From Gaiella sp. (GTDB lineage: Bacteria; Actinomycetota; Thermoleophilia; Gaiellales; Gaiellaceae): DNA of 64,000 nt. Below, in pieces: positions 28,626 through 35,973 of this stretch. The number at the start of each line of letters is the position of its first letter. Positions within the stretch are counted from its first letter, which is position 1. The translations under genes were made by a program, and so were the position numbers. The notes under the pieces are model-generated. The model was not told the DNA's origin. It was given only the letters and a program-made list of their open reading frames with translations, and made no database searches. The stretch is from assembly GCA_027493885.1 (NCBI GenBank), contig JAOSJZ010000001.1, positions 2,102,622-2,166,621 on the forward strand. Direction: 5' to 3'.

Positions 28626-29237
28626 TCAGAACGCGTACCGCTCCTCCCTCCAGGGGTCGGCGTCGTTCGAGTAGCCGTACCGTTCCCAGAACCCGGGCTC
28701 GTCGGTCGCGCGGAGCTCGATCGCGCGGAGCCACTTGGCGCTCTTCCAGAAGTACTTCCCGGGCACGACGAGGCGGAGCGGCCAGCCGTGCTCCGGGGCG
28801 AGCGGCTCCCCGTCCGCGTGCGTGACGAGCAGCGCGCCCTCGGCGTCGAGGAACGATGCGGGCACGTTGGCGGTGAACCCGGCTTCGGCGTGGGCGATCG
28901 CGTAGCGGGCACTCGGGCGTTGCCCGGCCAGCTCGCGGATCGCCGACCACGGCACGCCGGTGAACTCTGCGTCGAAGCGGCTCCAGCGGGTGACGCAGTG
29001 GATGTCCTCGACGGCCGTCTGCTTCGGCAGCGCGTTCAGCTCGTCCCAGGTCAACGTGAGCGGCGAATCAACCTCGCCGTAGACGCGGAAGTCCCAGCCG
29101 CCGAGGTCGGCGGGGTAGGACGGGACGTCGCCGGCGTGGAGGACGGGCCACTTCTCCGTCAGGTACTGCCCGGGCGGGAGCCGGGCCGGGTCGTAGCCGG
29201 CCTCCTGCACCTTCCGCTCCGCCTTGCCCCTGAACAT
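28626..29237 (-). CDS. Sulfite-oxidase-like molybdopterin protein
   Basis: A 203-residue protein of the sulfite oxidase/YedY catalytic-domain family. The Mo-ligating Cys is in DIHCVTRWSRFD; FTGVPWS, PGKYFWKSAKWLRAIEL and WERYGYSNDADPW are characteristic. It lacks a Tat signal and haem domain, so it is likely cytoplasmic and small, like many actinobacterial members with unknown electron partner. ATG 29235-29237 (MFRGKAERK) has GAGGG upstream and matches the family start; an ATG at 29262-29264 would overlap the divergent ygfZ start. The substrate is unknown. Confidence 0.88.
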   Translation of the reverse strand: MFRGKAERKVQEAGYDPARLPPGQYLTEKWPVLHAGDVPSYPADLGGWDFRVYGEVDSPLTLTWDELNALPKQTAVEDIHCVTRWSRFDAEFTGVPWSAIRELAGQRPSARYAIAHAEAGFTANVPASFLDAEGALLVTHADGEPLAPEHGWPLRLVVPGKYFWKSAKWLRAIELRATDEPGFWERYGYSNDADPWREERYAF

Positions 29238-29262
29238 GCTCGCTACCCTCGTCCCGATGTCC

Positions 29263-30081
29263 ATGACGACGTTACAGACGGCGCCGCGGCCGAGGTCCTA
29301 CGTTTCCGTGAGCGGGCCGGACGCCGCCGCCTACCTCGAGCGGATGTTGTCGAACGCGGTCGAGGCGCTCCCCGTCGGCGAGGCCTGCGAGGCGCTCCTG
29401 TTGACACCGAAGGCGCGAATCGTCGCGCCGCTCGTCGTCTGGCGGCGGGCCGAGGACGCCTTCCTCCTGCTCACGGAGCCCGAGGCTGGCGGTCGCCTGC
29501 TGCGCGAGCTCCTGCGCGCACGCTTCGCCGCGAAGTGCGCGATCGGGCCGGAGGAGCACCGCTCGGTCGTCGTGCTGGGGGCGAGGAGCGAGCTCGTGCC
29601 GGGGCAGCGCGATGTTCTTCCGAACCGCGACTACGGCGTGCGTGCCGTGGAGCTGCTCGACGCCGAGGCACCGGCCGCGGCCGAGCCGGTCTCCGAGGAC
29701 GAGCTCGAGCGGCTGCGCATCCTCGCCCGCACGCCGCGACTCGGGCGCGAGCTGGACGACCGGGTGATGCCGGCCGAGGCGGGCCTCGAGGAGCGCGCGA
29801 TCAGCTTCACGAAGGGCTGCTACCCGGGACAGGAGCCCGTCGCGCGGCTGCACTTCCGCGGCCATCCGAATCGCGGGCTGCGCGTCCTCGCGATCGAGGG
29901 CTCCGAGCTGCCCCCGTACGACGCGGAGCTCACCCTCGACGGCAAGTCGGTGGGACGCGTCACGAGCGCCGCACCCGACGGCGACCACGGCGTCGTCGCG
30001 CTCGCGTACGTGCGGCGCGAGGTTCCTCCGGCCGCCCTCCTCGAGCTTGGCCCGCGGTCGGTGCGCCAGCTGGCTGGCTAG
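29263..30081 (+). CDS. ygfZ: YgfZ/CAF17 folate-binding protein
   Basis: Tetrahydrofolate-binding protein of 272 residues that helps maintain certain Fe-S enzymes. The hallmark loop KGCYPGQEPVARLHFRG carries the conserved Cys of K-G-C-[FY]-x-G-Q-E. The fold resembles the glycine-cleavage T protein. ATG 29263 gives MTTLQTAPRPRSYVSVSG; no ribosome site is evident, so it may be leaderless. It is transcribed divergently from the molybdenum enzyme gene with about 25 bases between starts. Confidence 0.9.
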   Translation: MTTLQTAPRPRSYVSVSGPDAAAYLERMLSNAVEALPVGEACEALLLTPKARIVAPLVVWRRAEDAFLLLTEPEAGGRLLRELLRARFAAKCAIGPEEHRSVVVLGARSELVPGQRDVLPNRDYGVRAVELLDAEAPAAAEPVSEDELERLRILARTPRLGRELDDRVMPAEAGLEERAISFTKGCYPGQEPVARLHFRGHPNRGLRVLAIEGSELPPYDAELTLDGKSVGRVTSAAPDGDHGVVALAYVRREVPPAALLELGPRSVRQLAG

Positions 30082-30095
30082 CAACAGACTGTTAC
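30081..30095. repeat. 15-base palindromic element, copy 2
   Basis: GCAACAGACTGTTAC, the exact reverse complement of the element in the start of argD (26824-26838). Here it lies 32 bases before the tRNA-Arg gene, where a regulator could act on its promoter. Confidence 0.45.
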
Positions 30096-30126
30096 GAACA
30101 TCCCCCCGCTACACTCACCGTTCCCC

Positions 30127-30199
30127 GCGCCCGTAGCTCAGGGGATAGAGCGCAGCCCTGCGGAGGCTGAGGCCGCACGTTCGAATCGTGCCGGGCGCA
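30127..30199 (+). tRNA. tRNA-Arg, anticodon GCG
   Basis: A 73-base cloverleaf folds cleanly: acceptor GCGCCCG/CGGGCGC, D stem GCTC/GAGC, anticodon stem CAGCC/GGCTG with loop CTGCGGA, variable AGGCC, T stem GCACG/CGTGC with loop TTCGAAT, discriminator A. No CCA is encoded. Loop positions 34-36 read GCG, decoding CGC and CGU arginine codons. Most bacteria instead use ACG (edited to ICG) for this box, so the G34 form is unusual. Confidence 0.92.
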
Positions 30200-30304
30200 T
30201 CGTGTGGTGCGGTGAGGAGGGGGCGCGTGGGGGAACCATGGGTTTCCACACGTCCGAGTCCTCGCGGAGGCTGAGGCCGCACGTTCGCATCGTGCCGGGC
30301 GCAT
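30161..30304 (+). repeat. Direct repeat of the tRNA-Arg 3' half
   Basis: Bases 30161-30200 (3' part of the tRNA, from the anticodon loop to one base past the gene) recur at 30265-30304 with a single difference in the T loop (TTCGAAT to TTCGCAT). The 64 bases between contain the palindrome at 30226-30252. Duplicated tRNA 3' ends mark integration sites of mobile elements; here almost nothing remains between the copies. Confidence 0.85.
30226..30252. repeat. GTGGGGGAACC palindromic repeat, copy 1
   Basis: CGTGGGGGAACC-ATG-GGTTTCCACACG is a near-perfect inverted repeat. A closely related copy (CGTGGGGGAACC-CT-GGTTCCCCCACG) is at 35811-35836 within the uraH/uraD insertion, and a weak one (GCGGGGAAACC-ATG-TTTGG) follows at 30307-30327. 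Both main copies sit inside duplicated target sequence, which suggests a small palindromic mobile unit. Confidence 0.65.
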
Positions 30305-30330
30305 GGGCGCGGGGAAACCATGTTTGGAGG

Positions 30331-30426
30331 GAAGTCGCCGTCTGCCGTCGCGTCGTCGAGGCGCACGGCGGCAGGATCTGGGTCGAGCCGGTCGAGGGAG
30401 GCAGCGCCTTCCGGTTCTCTGCCCTC
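30331..30426 (+). pseudogene. Histidine-kinase C-terminal remnant
   Basis: In frame, these bases read VCRRVVEAHGGRIWVEP followed by EGGSAFRFSAL, which is the end of a sensor histidine kinase ATPase domain (the usual form is ICRRIVEAHGGRIWVE ... GGSAFRFTLP). Everything upstream, including the N and G1 boxes, is missing, and the fragment sits directly after the duplicated tRNA end and a palindrome. It is a leftover of a lost gene, probably brought or cut by events at the tRNA. Confidence 0.7.
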
Positions 30427-30483
30427 GTGACCAGCGCCGTCGAAGCCGCGTTGTCGACCCTCCGCCTGGCCTGGGCGTCGGCG

Positions 30484-31596
30484 TTACGGCTGCGGGCGGC
30501 CGAGCGACACTTTGCGGAGGCACCAGGCGTCACCGATGTAGAGGTTTCCCTTCCCGTCAACCGCTACTCCGGTGGGGTACACGAGCTGTGCGGAGCTCGG
30601 AGGGCCGCCGTCTCCGGAGCTCCCCGACGTGCCCGTGCCAGCGACCGTGGTGATCGTCCCGCCGCTCACCATGCGGATACGGAAGTTCTGCGAGTCTGCG
30701 ATGTAGAGATTCCCGTGCGCGTCCACCGCGACTCCCCGCGGGTCGTGGAGCCGCGCGGCGCTCGCGGGGCCGCCGTCGCCGGAGTAGCCAGCGGACCCGG
30801 TGCCGGCGATCGTCGTGATTCTCCCGCCGGGGCTCACCCTCCGCACGCGGTGGTTGTCCCGGTCGGCGATGTAGACGTTCCCGTGGCCGTCCACTGCCAC
30901 CCCGTAGGGGTCGTGCAGCCGGGCCGAGGTGGCCGGGCCTCCGTCACCCGAGAAGCCCTGCCTGCCGGTCCCTGCGATCGTCGTGATCGTCCCGTCCGGG
31001 CTCACCTTCCGCACGCGCTGGTTGCTGGTGCCGGCGATGAAGAGGTTCCCCTGCCCGTCGATCGCGATCGAGTGTGGGTTCCAGAGCGTTGCCGACGTCG
31101 CGGGGCCGCCGTCTCCCTTGACGGGGCCCACTCGACCCGTGCCCGCCATCGTCGTGATCGTCCCGTCAGGCGTGACCTTCCGCACGCGCTCGTGCGCGTT
31201 GTCTGTGATGTAGACGTTTCCCTTGGCGTCCACCGCGACTCCTGACGGGTACAGCCCTGCCGAGCCCGCCGGGCCGCCGTCCCCGAGGGGGCCCAGCTTG
31301 CCCGAGCCTGCGATCGTCGTGATCGTCCCGTCAGGAGCGACCTTCCGCACGCGCGCGTGCCGCGTGTCGGCGATGTAGACGTTGCCCTTCGCATCGACCG
31401 CCAGCTGCTCCGGGTGCGAGAGACTGGCCTTGGTGGCCGGGCCGCCGTCGCCGAGAGAGGTTGCCGTTGCCGAGCCGGCGATCGTCGTGATCGTGGCGGT
31501 GCCGGGACTGCCGAGCGCCGCGGTCGCGACGAGTGCCGCGGCCGCGGCCACGCCGACAGCCGGCATGAGCGTCTTCCGCGCAATGTCCGGTCGCAC
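30484..31596 (-). CDS. NHL-repeat beta-propeller protein, membrane-anchored or secreted
   Basis: A 370-residue protein. A hydrophobic N-terminal segment (MPAVGVAAAAALVATAALG) acts as signal or anchor. Then come about six NHL repeats, each with a GDGGPA-type turn, VAVDAKGNVYIAD-like strand and RVRKVxPDGTITTIAG, forming a propeller likely outside the cell. GTG 31594-31596 is chosen because GGAGGA lies five to seven bases upstream (complement at 31601-31607); longer starts would put 66 unlike residues before the signal. NHL propellers bind proteins or carbohydrates; no enzyme motif is visible. Confidence 0.85.
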   Translation of the reverse strand: MRPDIARKTLMPAVGVAAAAALVATAALGSPGTATITTIAGSATATSLGDGGPATKASLSHPEQLAVDAKGNVYIADTRHARVRKVAPDGTITTIAGSGKLGPLGDGGPAGSAGLYPSGVAVDAKGNVYITDNAHERVRKVTPDGTITTMAGTGRVGPVKGDGGPATSATLWNPHSIAIDGQGNLFIAGTSNQRVRKVSPDGTITTIAGTGRQGFSGDGGPATSARLHDPYGVAVDGHGNVYIADRDNHRVRRVSPGGRITTIAGTGSAGYSGDGGPASAARLHDPRGVAVDAHGNLYIADSQNFRIRMVSGGTITTVAGTGTSGSSGDGGPPSSAQLVYPTGVAVDGKGNLYIGDAWCLRKVSLGRPQP

Positions 31597-31750
31597 GATC
31601 TCCTCCGGGGTCGCTCGAACGATCGCCGGCTGCTCGTGGCCCGGAAGAGCCCGTGGCCGCTGCCGATCTGCGCGCGCGCGAAAGTAACAGAGCGCACGTG
31701 CGATGGCATGAGCAAGATTCGTCACACCGGTCCCGGTTAGCATCGCGCGC
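31597..31750. other. Divergent promoter region
   Basis: The 154 bases between the NHL protein and the cyclodeaminase-like gene carry only the NHL ribosome site; no other regulatory motif was recognised. Confidence 0.4.
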
Positions 31751-32686
31751 ATGCCGCTCTGGCTCTCCGAGGACGACGTCGCGTCGCTCGTCACGCCGGG
31801 CGAGGCGGTGCCTGTGATCGAGGGCTGCTTCCGGCGGATGGCCGCGGGGCAGGTGGAGCTGATGCCGCGGCGGCGGTTCCGCGTCGACGACGGCTACTTC
31901 GCGGTGATGGCCGCCACCGACCGGGGGCTCGGCGTCGCCGGGTTGAAGAGCTACACGGTCGTCGGGGGCAGGCTCCAGTTCGTCGTCTGCCTGTTCTCGC
32001 TCGTCGATGGGTCGCTCACGGCGCTGATCGCCGCCGACCGGCTCGGCCAGGTGCGGACGGGCGCGGCCAGCGGGGTGGCCGCGAAGCACCTCGCCCGGCG
32101 GGGCGCCGCGAGCCTCGGGCTGATCGGGGCCGGGTTGCAGGCGGAGACGCAGCTCGCCGCGATCCGTGCGGCCGTGCCCTCGATCGAGCGCGTCGTCGTC
32201 TCGAGCAGGACGGCCGAGCGGGCGACCGCGTTCTCAACCGAGCACGGCGCCGAGGTGGCGGAGAGCCCGGCCGACGCCGGTGCCTGCGACATCGTCGTCA
32301 CGGCGACCACGTCCAGGGACCCGGTGCTCCGCGGCGACTGGCTCCACGAGGGTGCGCTCGTCTGCGCGATCGGCGCGAACGACCCTGCTGCGCGCGAGCT
32401 CGACACGCAGGTGCTCGCCCGTGCCGCCCTCGTCTGCTGCGACTCGCTCGAGGATGCGCGGCTCGAGTCCGGTGACCTGATCGAGCCCGTCGCCGCCGGT
32501 CAGCTCGACTGGCTCGAGGTGCAGGAGCTCCACCAGATCGTCTGCGGCGAGCTCCCCGGCCGGCAGTCGGACGGCGACATCGTCGTCTTCAAGTCGAACG
32601 GGATCGCGCCGTGGGACGTCGCGATCGGCGATGCGGTGCTGCGGCGGGCACGGGAGCGGGGAGTCGGAACGCTCCTCGACGCCTGA
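31751..32686 (+). CDS. Ornithine cyclodeaminase / mu-crystallin family protein
   Basis: NAD(P)-binding protein of 311 residues. RRFRVDDGYFAVMAA and the Lys in VAGLKSYTV correspond to the family's substrate and catalytic region; LGLIGAGLQAETQL is the Rossmann loop; GANDPAARELD and VFKSNGIAPWDVAIG close the active site. Members act as ornithine cyclodeaminase, alanine dehydrogenase or ketimine reductase, and are often found beside purine and amidohydrolase genes. Coupling to the next gene (TGATG) suggests a shared nitrogen-scavenging role, but the substrate cannot be called. Confidence 0.88.
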   Translation: MPLWLSEDDVASLVTPGEAVPVIEGCFRRMAAGQVELMPRRRFRVDDGYFAVMAATDRGLGVAGLKSYTVVGGRLQFVVCLFSLVDGSLTALIAADRLGQVRTGAASGVAAKHLARRGAASLGLIGAGLQAETQLAAIRAAVPSIERVVVSSRTAERATAFSTEHGAEVAESPADAGACDIVVTATTSRDPVLRGDWLHEGALVCAIGANDPAARELDTQVLARAALVCCDSLEDARLESGDLIEPVAAGQLDWLEVQELHQIVCGELPGRQSDGDIVVFKSNGIAPWDVAIGDAVLRRARERGVGTLLDA

Positions 32687-33726
32687 TGGGGTCCGTGCTC
32701 GAGCGGCGACTCGACGCGATCTACGCGATCGGCGGAGGGCCCGGCGCGAACCGCCCCGGCTACTCTGCCGCCGAGGACGAGGCGCATCGGCTCGTCACGG
32801 GCTGGATGCACGAGGCGGGGCTCGAGGTCGAGGTCGACCCGAACGGCAACCTCGTCGGACGCCGGACCGGGCTCGAGCCGGGGCTCCCCGAGGTGTGGTC
32901 GGGCTCGCACCTCGACTCGGTTCCGCGGGGCGGCCGCTTCGACGGCCCGCTGGGCGTGCTCGGTGCCCTCGAGGCAATCGACCGCCTCGGTCGGAGGCGT
33001 CGGACGCTCGGCGTGGTCGCGTTTCGCGACGAGGAGCGCGGCTGCGCCGGCTCGCATGCGCGCGTCGCGCGCGGCGGGCTCCCCGGCGCCTGGGTCGAGC
33101 TCCACCACGAGCAGGGGCCCCGGCTCGCGCTGGCGGGCGCGCCGCTCGGGGTCGTGACCGCGATCGTCGGCTACAAGCGCGCCGAGCGCGTGCTCGAGGG
33201 ACGTGCCGGGCATGCGGGGACGACGCCGATGGACGCGCGCGACGATGCGCTCGTCAGGGCGGCCGCCGAGATCCTGCGGATCCGCGACGTCGCCCGCGGG
33301 ATCGACGGCGCCGTGGCGACGGTGGGGTGTCTCGAGGTCGAGCCGGGCGGGGTCAACGTGATCCCCGGCCGCGTGCGGCTCACGATCGACGCGCGCGCGC
33401 CGGACGACGAGCGGCTCGCGCGGCTGCTCGACGGTCTCGGGATCGACCCGGCGGGCGCGGTCCCGCCGACATCGCTCGGAGGGCCGCCCGCGGACGCGCT
33501 TCGCGCCGCGGTCGCAGAGCGGGGGCTCCCGGTCGTCGAGCTTGCGTCCGGGGCCGGCCACGACGCGGGCGTGCTCGCGCGCGCCGGGGTGACGTCCGCG
33601 ATGCTGTTCGTTCGGGCGCAGAACGCCGGCGTGAGCCACTCCCCCGACGAGCTCTCGTCGCCCGAGGACGTCGCGCTCGCCGTCGACGTGCTGACGGACG
33701 CGCTCGACCGGCTCGCGTCGAGCTGA
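32686..33726 (+). CDS. M20-family amidohydrolase (allantoate amidohydrolase / carbamoylase type)
   Basis: Dinuclear metallo-amidase of 346 residues. Metal ligands are visible in SGSHLDSVPRGGRFDGPLG, FRDEERGC and ELHHEQGP, and near the end in NAGVSHSPDE. GHAGTTPMDARDDAL is the dimerisation-domain signature of the hydantoinase/carbamoylase branch, which includes allantoate and ureidoglycine amidohydrolases and N-carbamoyl amino acid hydrolases. It is shorter than most members (about 410 residues). The neighbouring urate pathway favours a ureide substrate; this is inference. Confidence 0.85.
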   Translation: MGSVLERRLDAIYAIGGGPGANRPGYSAAEDEAHRLVTGWMHEAGLEVEVDPNGNLVGRRTGLEPGLPEVWSGSHLDSVPRGGRFDGPLGVLGALEAIDRLGRRRRTLGVVAFRDEERGCAGSHARVARGGLPGAWVELHHEQGPRLALAGAPLGVVTAIVGYKRAERVLEGRAGHAGTTPMDARDDALVRAAAEILRIRDVARGIDGAVATVGCLEVEPGGVNVIPGRVRLTIDARAPDDERLARLLDGLGIDPAGAVPPTSLGGPPADALRAAVAERGLPVVELASGAGHDAGVLARAGVTSAMLFVRAQNAGVSHSPDELSSPEDVALAVDVLTDALDRLASS

Positions 33727-33738
33727 CCCGCGAGCCGC

Positions 33739-34146
33739 TCAGGTCTCGCGGAAGGCGATCTCCTGTGCCCCCTCCCAGAGGAACTTCCTGCCCAGCTCGC
33801 GCAGGTGCTCGGTGCCCTCGACGATCGTCGCGAAGTGGTTCCCCGCGAGCTGTCCGGCCTTCGAGGCGAAGCTGACGTACCCGTACGCGAGCAGGATCTC
33901 CGTCTCGGAGACCCCGCCCGGGTAGAGGACGATCTCGCCCGGGTGCGGGTAGCAGGTCGCGTTCTCGGGCCCGAGGCCGAGATCGAGGTCGCCGAAGGGG
34001 ATCCAGCCCGCCTCGCCCGACCAACGGACGTGGATGATCCGGGACTCGAGCGGCAGCAGTCGCCGGAAGGCCGCAACGGTCGCGGGGGCGTCCGCCTCCT
34101 CGAGGCGCGCCGCGAGCTCGAACCCCCCTGCGTCGATGCGAAGCAC
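33739..34146 (-). CDS. DUF3830 family protein
   Basis: A 135-residue cyclophilin-like-fold protein of the DUF3830 family (SRIIHVRWSGEAGWIPFG, NATCYPHPGEIVLYPGG, SFASKAGQLAGNHFATIVEG). Members are often encoded beside purine, pyrimidine and hydantoin degradation enzymes, which matches this locus. No catalytic residues are assigned. It is the last gene of the minus-strand urate series, nine bases after puuD. Confidence 0.85.
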   Translation of the reverse strand: MLRIDAGGFELAARLEEADAPATVAAFRRLLPLESRIIHVRWSGEAGWIPFGDLDLGLGPENATCYPHPGEIVLYPGGVSETEILLAYGYVSFASKAGQLAGNHFATIVEGTEHLRELGRKFLWEGAQEIAFRET

Positions 34147-34155
34147 CGAGCGATC

Positions 34156-35355
34156 CTACTTCCGGGCCGCGCTCGAGACATACGCAGCGACGTCCGCGAT
34201 CTCCTCCCGCGACAGCTTCCCCGCGAACGCGGGCATCGCCCCGAGCCCGTTCGTGACCCGGTCGGCGACGAGCGCCGTCGACGGGCTCGCCGCGTCGAGG
34301 CTCGGCCCGACTTTCCCCGCCGCGCCGGCGTCGGCGAGCGTGTGGCACGACCCGCACCCTGCCGAGGTGAAGACCGCCCTGCCGCGGGCGAGGTCGGCCG
34401 CCGCCGGGGGTGCGGCGACGGTGTCCCCCGCCCGCTCGACCCACACCGCGACCGCGAGGAACGCGACTGCGCCGGCGACGGGCATCCACCAGTGCGTCCT
34501 TCCCGTGTGACGCAGGTTGTAGAAGAGCCGTGCCCACGCGCCGATCGCCATCAGCGCGACGAGCACGAGCCAGGCGTGGGCGGCGCCGTAGGCGAACGGA
34601 AAATGCCCCGCGAGCATCGTCAGCAGCACGGGCAGGGTGAGGTAGTTGTTGTGCACCGAGCGCTGCTTCGCCTGGATGCCCGGCGCGGGGTCGGGGTCGC
34701 GCCCCTCTTCCTTTGCGCGGATGAGCTCGCGCTGTGCCGGGATGATGTTGAAGAAGACATTGGCCGCCATCACCGTCCCGATCATCGAGCCGAGCTGGAG
34801 CCACGCCGCACGCGGGGCGAAGAGCTCCGAGGCGCCCCATGCGGAGAGCGCGACCAGCACGAACAGGACGGGCCAGAGCACGCGGGGGTCGGAGACGAGT
34901 CGGTTCAGGACGTCGTAGGCGATCCAGGCGGCGGCGAGGAGCGCGATCGAGATCGTCACGGCGAGCCACGGCTCGAGGTCGTCGCCGGGCTTCACGAGCG
35001 CGCTCGACGCCTCGAGGTAGTAGAGGACGAGCATCAGGCCGAAGCCGGAGAGCCACGTCGTGTACGCCTCCCACTTGAACCAGGCGATGTGCTCGGGCAG
35101 CAGGCGCGGCGCAACCACGTACTTCTGGACGTGGTAGAAGCCGCCGCCGTGCACCTCCCAGAGCTCGCCGCCCACGCCCGCTTCGGCGTCCTCTCGGGCC
35201 TCGGGCGCGCGCAGCGACTGGTCGAGGAGGACGAAGTAGAACGATGTGCCGATCCACGTCATCGCCGCGATCACGTGGAGCCAGCGCAGGCCGAGGTCGA
35301 GCCAGTCACGCAGGCCGTCGGACAGCGCGAGCAGGGCGAGGGTGTCCGACTTCAG
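34156..35355 (-). CDS. puuD: Membrane urate hydroxylase with cytochrome c domain, CTG start
   Basis: A 399-residue protein. The N-terminal urate-oxidase domain has about eight membrane helices (LGLRWLHVIAAMTWIG opening, KWEAYTTWLSGFGLMLVLYY, SVHNNYLTLPVLLTMLAGH). A C-terminal cytochrome c (about residues 310-399) has the haem motif CGSCH and distal Met region GAMPAF. It oxidises urate to 5-hydroxyisourate, passing electrons to the respiratory chain instead of making peroxide. No ATG/GTG/TTG fits; CTG 35353-35355 overlaps the uraD stop (CTGA) and has a perfect AGGAGGT six bases upstream, so it is the start. Confidence 0.92.
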   Translation of the reverse strand: MKSDTLALLALSDGLRDWLDLGLRWLHVIAAMTWIGTSFYFVLLDQSLRAPEAREDAEAGVGGELWEVHGGGFYHVQKYVVAPRLLPEHIAWFKWEAYTTWLSGFGLMLVLYYLEASSALVKPGDDLEPWLAVTISIALLAAAWIAYDVLNRLVSDPRVLWPVLFVLVALSAWGASELFAPRAAWLQLGSMIGTVMAANVFFNIIPAQRELIRAKEEGRDPDPAPGIQAKQRSVHNNYLTLPVLLTMLAGHFPFAYGAAHAWLVLVALMAIGAWARLFYNLRHTGRTHWWMPVAGAVAFLAVAVWVERAGDTVAAPPAAADLARGRAVFTSAGCGSCHTLADAGAAGKVGPSLDAASPSTALVADRVTNGLGAMPAFAGKLSREEIADVAAYVSSAARK

Positions 35356-35792
35356 TCGGACACCTCCTCGTGCGCGGCGCTCTGCCAGCGGTCGACGGCG
35401 ATCGCAACGAGCTCCGAGAGCGCCGTCTCGAGCTCGGTCTCCGTGGGATTGTCGATCCGGCCGCGCAGCACGTCGAGGATCTCCGCCTTCGGTCGCCGGT
35501 TCACGAAGACGACGAAGCGGAAGCCGTGGCGCGCCTCGTAGTCGGCGTTCAGCCGCGCCAGCTCCTCGAGGACGGCAGGGTCGGCGTCCGTGCCCTGCTC
35601 GGCCGCCGAGCGGACGGAGAGACCGCCGCGCTGGCCGATCGCAGGGTGGGCGTCGAGAACCTCGCGCTTCTCGGCGAGCGGGAGCGCGTGGACGAGCGTG
35701 CGCGCCCGGGTGAGCGGGTCGGGCTCGGCGGCGAGCCGCTCGACGAAGCGCGTCCGCCCCTCGAACAGCTCGGCCAGCTGCTCGACGGTCAG
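35352..35792 (-). CDS. uraD: OHCU decarboxylase, probable CTG start
   Basis: A 146-residue protein that turns 2-oxo-4-hydroxy-4-carboxy-5-ureidoimidazoline into S-allantoin. LDAHPAIGQ carries the catalytic His; RLNADYEARHGFRFVVFVN and the RRPKAEILDVLRGRI helix are family signatures. It has no conventional start codon in frame. CTG 35790-35792 lies in a duplicated 23-base sequence whose other copy holds the uraH stop, so before the insertion the two genes would have overlapped as CTGA. It ends overlapping the puuD CTG in the same way. Confidence 0.88.
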   Translation of the reverse strand: MTVEQLAELFEGRTRFVERLAAEPDPLTRARTLVHALPLAEKREVLDAHPAIGQRGGLSVRSAAEQGTDADPAVLEELARLNADYEARHGFRFVVFVNRRPKAEILDVLRGRIDNPTETELETALSELVAIAVDRWQSAAHEEVSD

Positions 35793-35973
35793 CTCCCGCG
35801 GTACGTCCGGCGTGGGGGAACCCTGGTTCCCCCACGAGCCCCCTCCTCCGGGTCGCGGCTTTTCATGCCGAAGTGGGCCTCCCGGCCGGCGAAGCCGGCC
35901 TCCGGCCGCACGACGTCGCGCACCTGCGATCCGCAGACCAGTCGTTTCGCACGGTCAGCTTCCGCGGTACGTC
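35785..35973. repeat. Small insertion with 23-base duplicated ends between uraH and uraD
   Basis: The 23 bases at 35785-35807 and 35951-35973 match at 22 positions and cover the uraH end/uraD start. Between them are 143 bases with the palindrome CGTGGGGGAACC-CT-GGTTCCCCCACG (35811-35836) and a GGCCGGC-GAA-GCCGGCC hairpin near 35890. The layout is that of a non-coding element that duplicated its target; an aberrant tandem duplication is the alternative. Confidence 0.75.

Noticed and set aside
30484..31794. Longer start for the NHL protein at 31794
   Set aside because: It would add 66 residues before the signal segment, while a GTG with a good ribosome site lies at 31596.
35341..35363. GGTGTCCGACT-TC-AGTCGGACACC inverted repeat at the uraD/puuD junction, as another member of the GGTGTC repeat family
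   Set aside because: It consists of the ribosome site and first codons of puuD and the end of uraD, and its arms extend differently (CCGACT); similarity to GGTGTC-N-GACACC is limited to six bases.
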